From: Lachnospiraceae bacterium UBA7054
Lineage (GTDB): Bacteria > Bacillota > Clostridia > Lachnospirales > Lachnospiraceae
Assembly: GCA_002492725.1 (NCBI GenBank)
Contig: DLAF01000003.1
Location: 26,032 to 89,576, forward strand
Direction: 5' to 3'
DNA length: 63,545 nt
Position 1 is the first letter of the stretch, and every line of letters starts with the position of its first letter. The translations under genes and the position numbers were made by a program. The notes below the pieces were generated by a model. The model searched no databases, was not told the DNA's origin, and was given only the letters and a program-made list of their open reading frames with translations. This document shows positions 62,255 to 63,545 of this stretch, one piece after another.

Positions 62255-62715
62255 TCATGGGCGGACAAGGTCTTTTTCGCGGAAATATTCCCGGCATAAT
62301 TGCTCGCGATAGTCCTTATCCGCAAGGACGCGTTGTACTTCCTCGCTCTTTCCGGCATCTGTCAGGGATTGGAGCAAACTGGCAAGATTATCGCGACCTT
62401 CTTCCCGTCCGGCGACCATTCCCTCTGCGAGGCCCTCTTTCCGTCCAATTTCCTGCCATTCCTTCCGTTCACTTTTCATGTGCTTTTCTTCATCGTATTC
62501 AAAGATACTCACCGCAATCGCCTCCGCTCGATTCTTAGCCAAAAAGTCTGCAAGAATACCGTTTTTGATACAATCATCTACCGCTTTTTCCACTGCCTCC
62601 GATAAGGGCATTTGTTGGGTATATGTCCTTACCTGTTCCACATACTGTGCATATTCTTTTAACAGGCGGCACGCGTTAAGTAGTTCCCGGTTATGTCCGT
62701 GCTTTGTAAATGGTT
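62255..62715 (-). pseudogene. Rpn/PD-(D/E)XK transposase-type protein, C-terminal remnant
   Basis: The open part (62641-62255) encodes EQVRTYTQQMPLSEAVEKAV followed by IFEYDEEKHMKSERKEWQEIGRKEGLAEGMVAGREEGRDNLASLLQ, the end of recombination-promoting nuclease (Rpn)-type proteins. The frame continues upstream as FTKHGHNRELLNACRLLKEY to a stop near 62715. The N-terminal nuclease domain is missing, so only about 150 of the usual 300 residues remain. Such genes are often multi-copy in Lachnospiraceae. Confidence 0.7.
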
Positions 62716-62884
62716 AGTTGGATGCAAAGCATGGATTTTCTGAAACTTAGAAATAGAGATAGAAGTTACCGATCTGTTTTTAGAAAATATGCTTTTTCTT
62801 ACTATAGCATAGGCGTGACGAAATTGCAAATTAATTTGTGCAATTTTGTAATAATATAGTGGAAATGTTGGACGGGTATCTGGA
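62716..62884. other. Short intergenic stretch
   Basis: AT-rich, 170 bp, between the two gene remnants. An inverted pair AAATTGCAAATTAATTTG/TGCAATTTTG near 62830-62850 is the only structure seen. Confidence 0.3.
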
Positions 62885-63176
62885 AACTGCCTGTTAAAGG
62901 AGCAGGACAGCGGCGGTTTCGTTGACGGTACAGAAGGCTACCGCTATAATGAAAGAAACGGGCTGACGGAATGGGTAAAGCGGAGCGCCTTACTATTTAC
63001 AATTATGACCGTAACGGCAGTATCATCTCGGAAGAGGAAGCAGAGAGGAGAAGAGTACCGTTATGACCGCCTGAACCGTCAGATCTATGTCAAGATGTAT
63101 ATTATGAATATAGAAGCAGAGGTTTTGCACGGGGTATTGAGAAAAAAGGGTAAAATGTGTTGTTTAGATTTTGAGT
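62885..63176 (+). pseudogene. RHS/YD-repeat protein remnant
   Basis: Fragments of RHS repeats in two frames: LLKEQDSGGFVDGTEGYRYN and NGLTEWVK in frame 1, then AERLTIYNYDRNGSIISEEE in another frame, then EYRYDRLNRQIYVK back in frame 1. The YNYDRNG and YRYDRLNRQ motifs are typical YD repeats of polymorphic toxin proteins. At least two compensating indels, and the lack of the long N-terminal part and of a toxin tip, show that it is dead here. Confidence 0.7.
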
Positions 63177-63199
63177 AATAATAGTAGGAGGAAATTCAT

Positions 63200-63545
63200 G
63201 TGGAGGCTGGCACGGTATCTATAACTTTTTGGGGAGACGGTTTGATAAAGGGAAAATGGCTTGATTGGTATGATGACGTAGGCGGCATATTTGAGCAATT
63301 AGGATATAAAAGAACCCATATTGCAATAGATTGTAAATCATATGCGAATAAAAAAATAGTGTCAGTAGGGCGCAAAGAGAAGACAATAATAGATATATTA
63401 CAAAGCGGGGAGAGTCCGAAGAGTATTTCTTGCTTTTCATTGAGTAAAGATTATAAAGTTGCAATGTTTGATTATAATGTCATGGCTGTAAGACAAAGTA
63501 AATATCTCTCGATTATTATGAATAGGAGCTTCCTGTATAATTCAA
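63200..63545 (+). CDS. Unknown protein downstream of the RHS remnant, possible immunity protein (cut by window edge)
   Basis: The frame opens at a GTG at 63200, spaced 8 bases from AGGAGG, and runs to the window end (115 residues so far): MEAGTVSITFWGDGLIKGKW, then LDWYDDVGGIFEQLGYKRTH and SISCFSLSKDYKVAMFDYN. An overlapping ATG at 63198 closes after eight codons. No signal peptide or membrane helix; compact, soluble, AT-rich. RHS toxin genes are commonly followed by an immunity gene in this position, so an immunity role is a reasonable guess from context only. I do not recognise the family. Confidence 0.6.
   Translation, partial: MEAGTVSITFWGDGLIKGKWLDWYDDVGGIFEQLGYKRTHIAIDCKSYANKKIVSVGRKEKTIIDILQSGESPKSISCFSLSKDYKVAMFDYNVMAVRQSKYLSIIMNRSFLYNS

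Noticed and set aside
63219..63464. 81-residue minus-strand ORF at the right edge
   Set aside because: No ribosome site; antisense to the better supported GTG-initiated frame at 63200.

Overview
The window looks like a chromosomal segment of a spore-forming, low-to-mid GC Clostridia, most likely a gut Lachnospiraceae. Grounds: a complete spoIIAA-spoIIAB-sigF operon, a T-box leader in front of valS, strong AGGAGG ribosome sites almost everywhere, a DUF6465-type protein, a beta-mannooligosaccharide phosphorolysis operon of the Ruminococcus albus type, and a TIGR03916/TIGR03915-type radical SAM pair. No rRNA, tRNA or CRISPR array was seen.

Layout. 1-0.9 kb: 3' end of glutamate synthase small subunit. 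0.9-11.7 kb: a structured leader, two lipoproteins (solute-binding domain plus a 5'-nucleotidase-C-like domain), a hybrid histidine kinase with two receivers, a heterodimeric ABC exporter and a PAS protein. 11.8-13.7 kb (minus): Uma2-type nuclease and asnA. 13.7-21.1 kb: an AT-rich and decaying stretch holding a BlaI-type repressor, an M56 protease, a secreted Cys-containing protein, a group II intron inserted right behind a terminator, an IS200 transposase remnant, an XRE regulator and a chemotaxis receptor broken by two frameshifts. 21.1-28.6 kb: small membrane protein, radical SAM/UDG-like pair, HPr-like protein, PD-(D/E)XK-DinG-type helicase and a GH13 enzyme. 29-32.7 kb: a second heterodimeric ABC exporter. 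32.7-42.2 kb: beta-mannoside region: LacI and AraC regulators (convergent, with overlapping ends), solute-binding lipoprotein, two permeases, cellobiose 2-epimerase and two GH130 phosphorylases.

42.3-52.4 kb: a SpoIID/peptidoglycan-binding/LysM protein, TrkA-TrkH potassium uptake, an array of four 18-bp palindromic repeats before a DUF6465-type gene, AzlC-AzlD (minus), a PadR-HAAS-DUF4097-PspC envelope module, and an ECF S component (minus). 52.5-58.9 kb: T-box leader and valS separated by a long imperfect palindrome, then FapA/DUF342, folC and a 48-aa ORF. 58.9-62.1 kb: zinc-ribbon/TPR membrane protein and the spoIIA operon. 62.2-63.5 kb: a graveyard of accessory genes (Rpn-type remnant, RHS/YD-repeat remnant) followed by an intact-looking unknown ORF running off the window, placed where an immunity gene would lie.

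The parts most likely to hold something new are the lipoprotein pair plus hybrid kinase with its riboswitch-like leader, the repressor/protease/secreted-protein island at 13.7-16 kb, the tandem palindrome array at 47.39 kb, and the RHS tail at the right edge. All calls come from reading the sequence; no database search was run.
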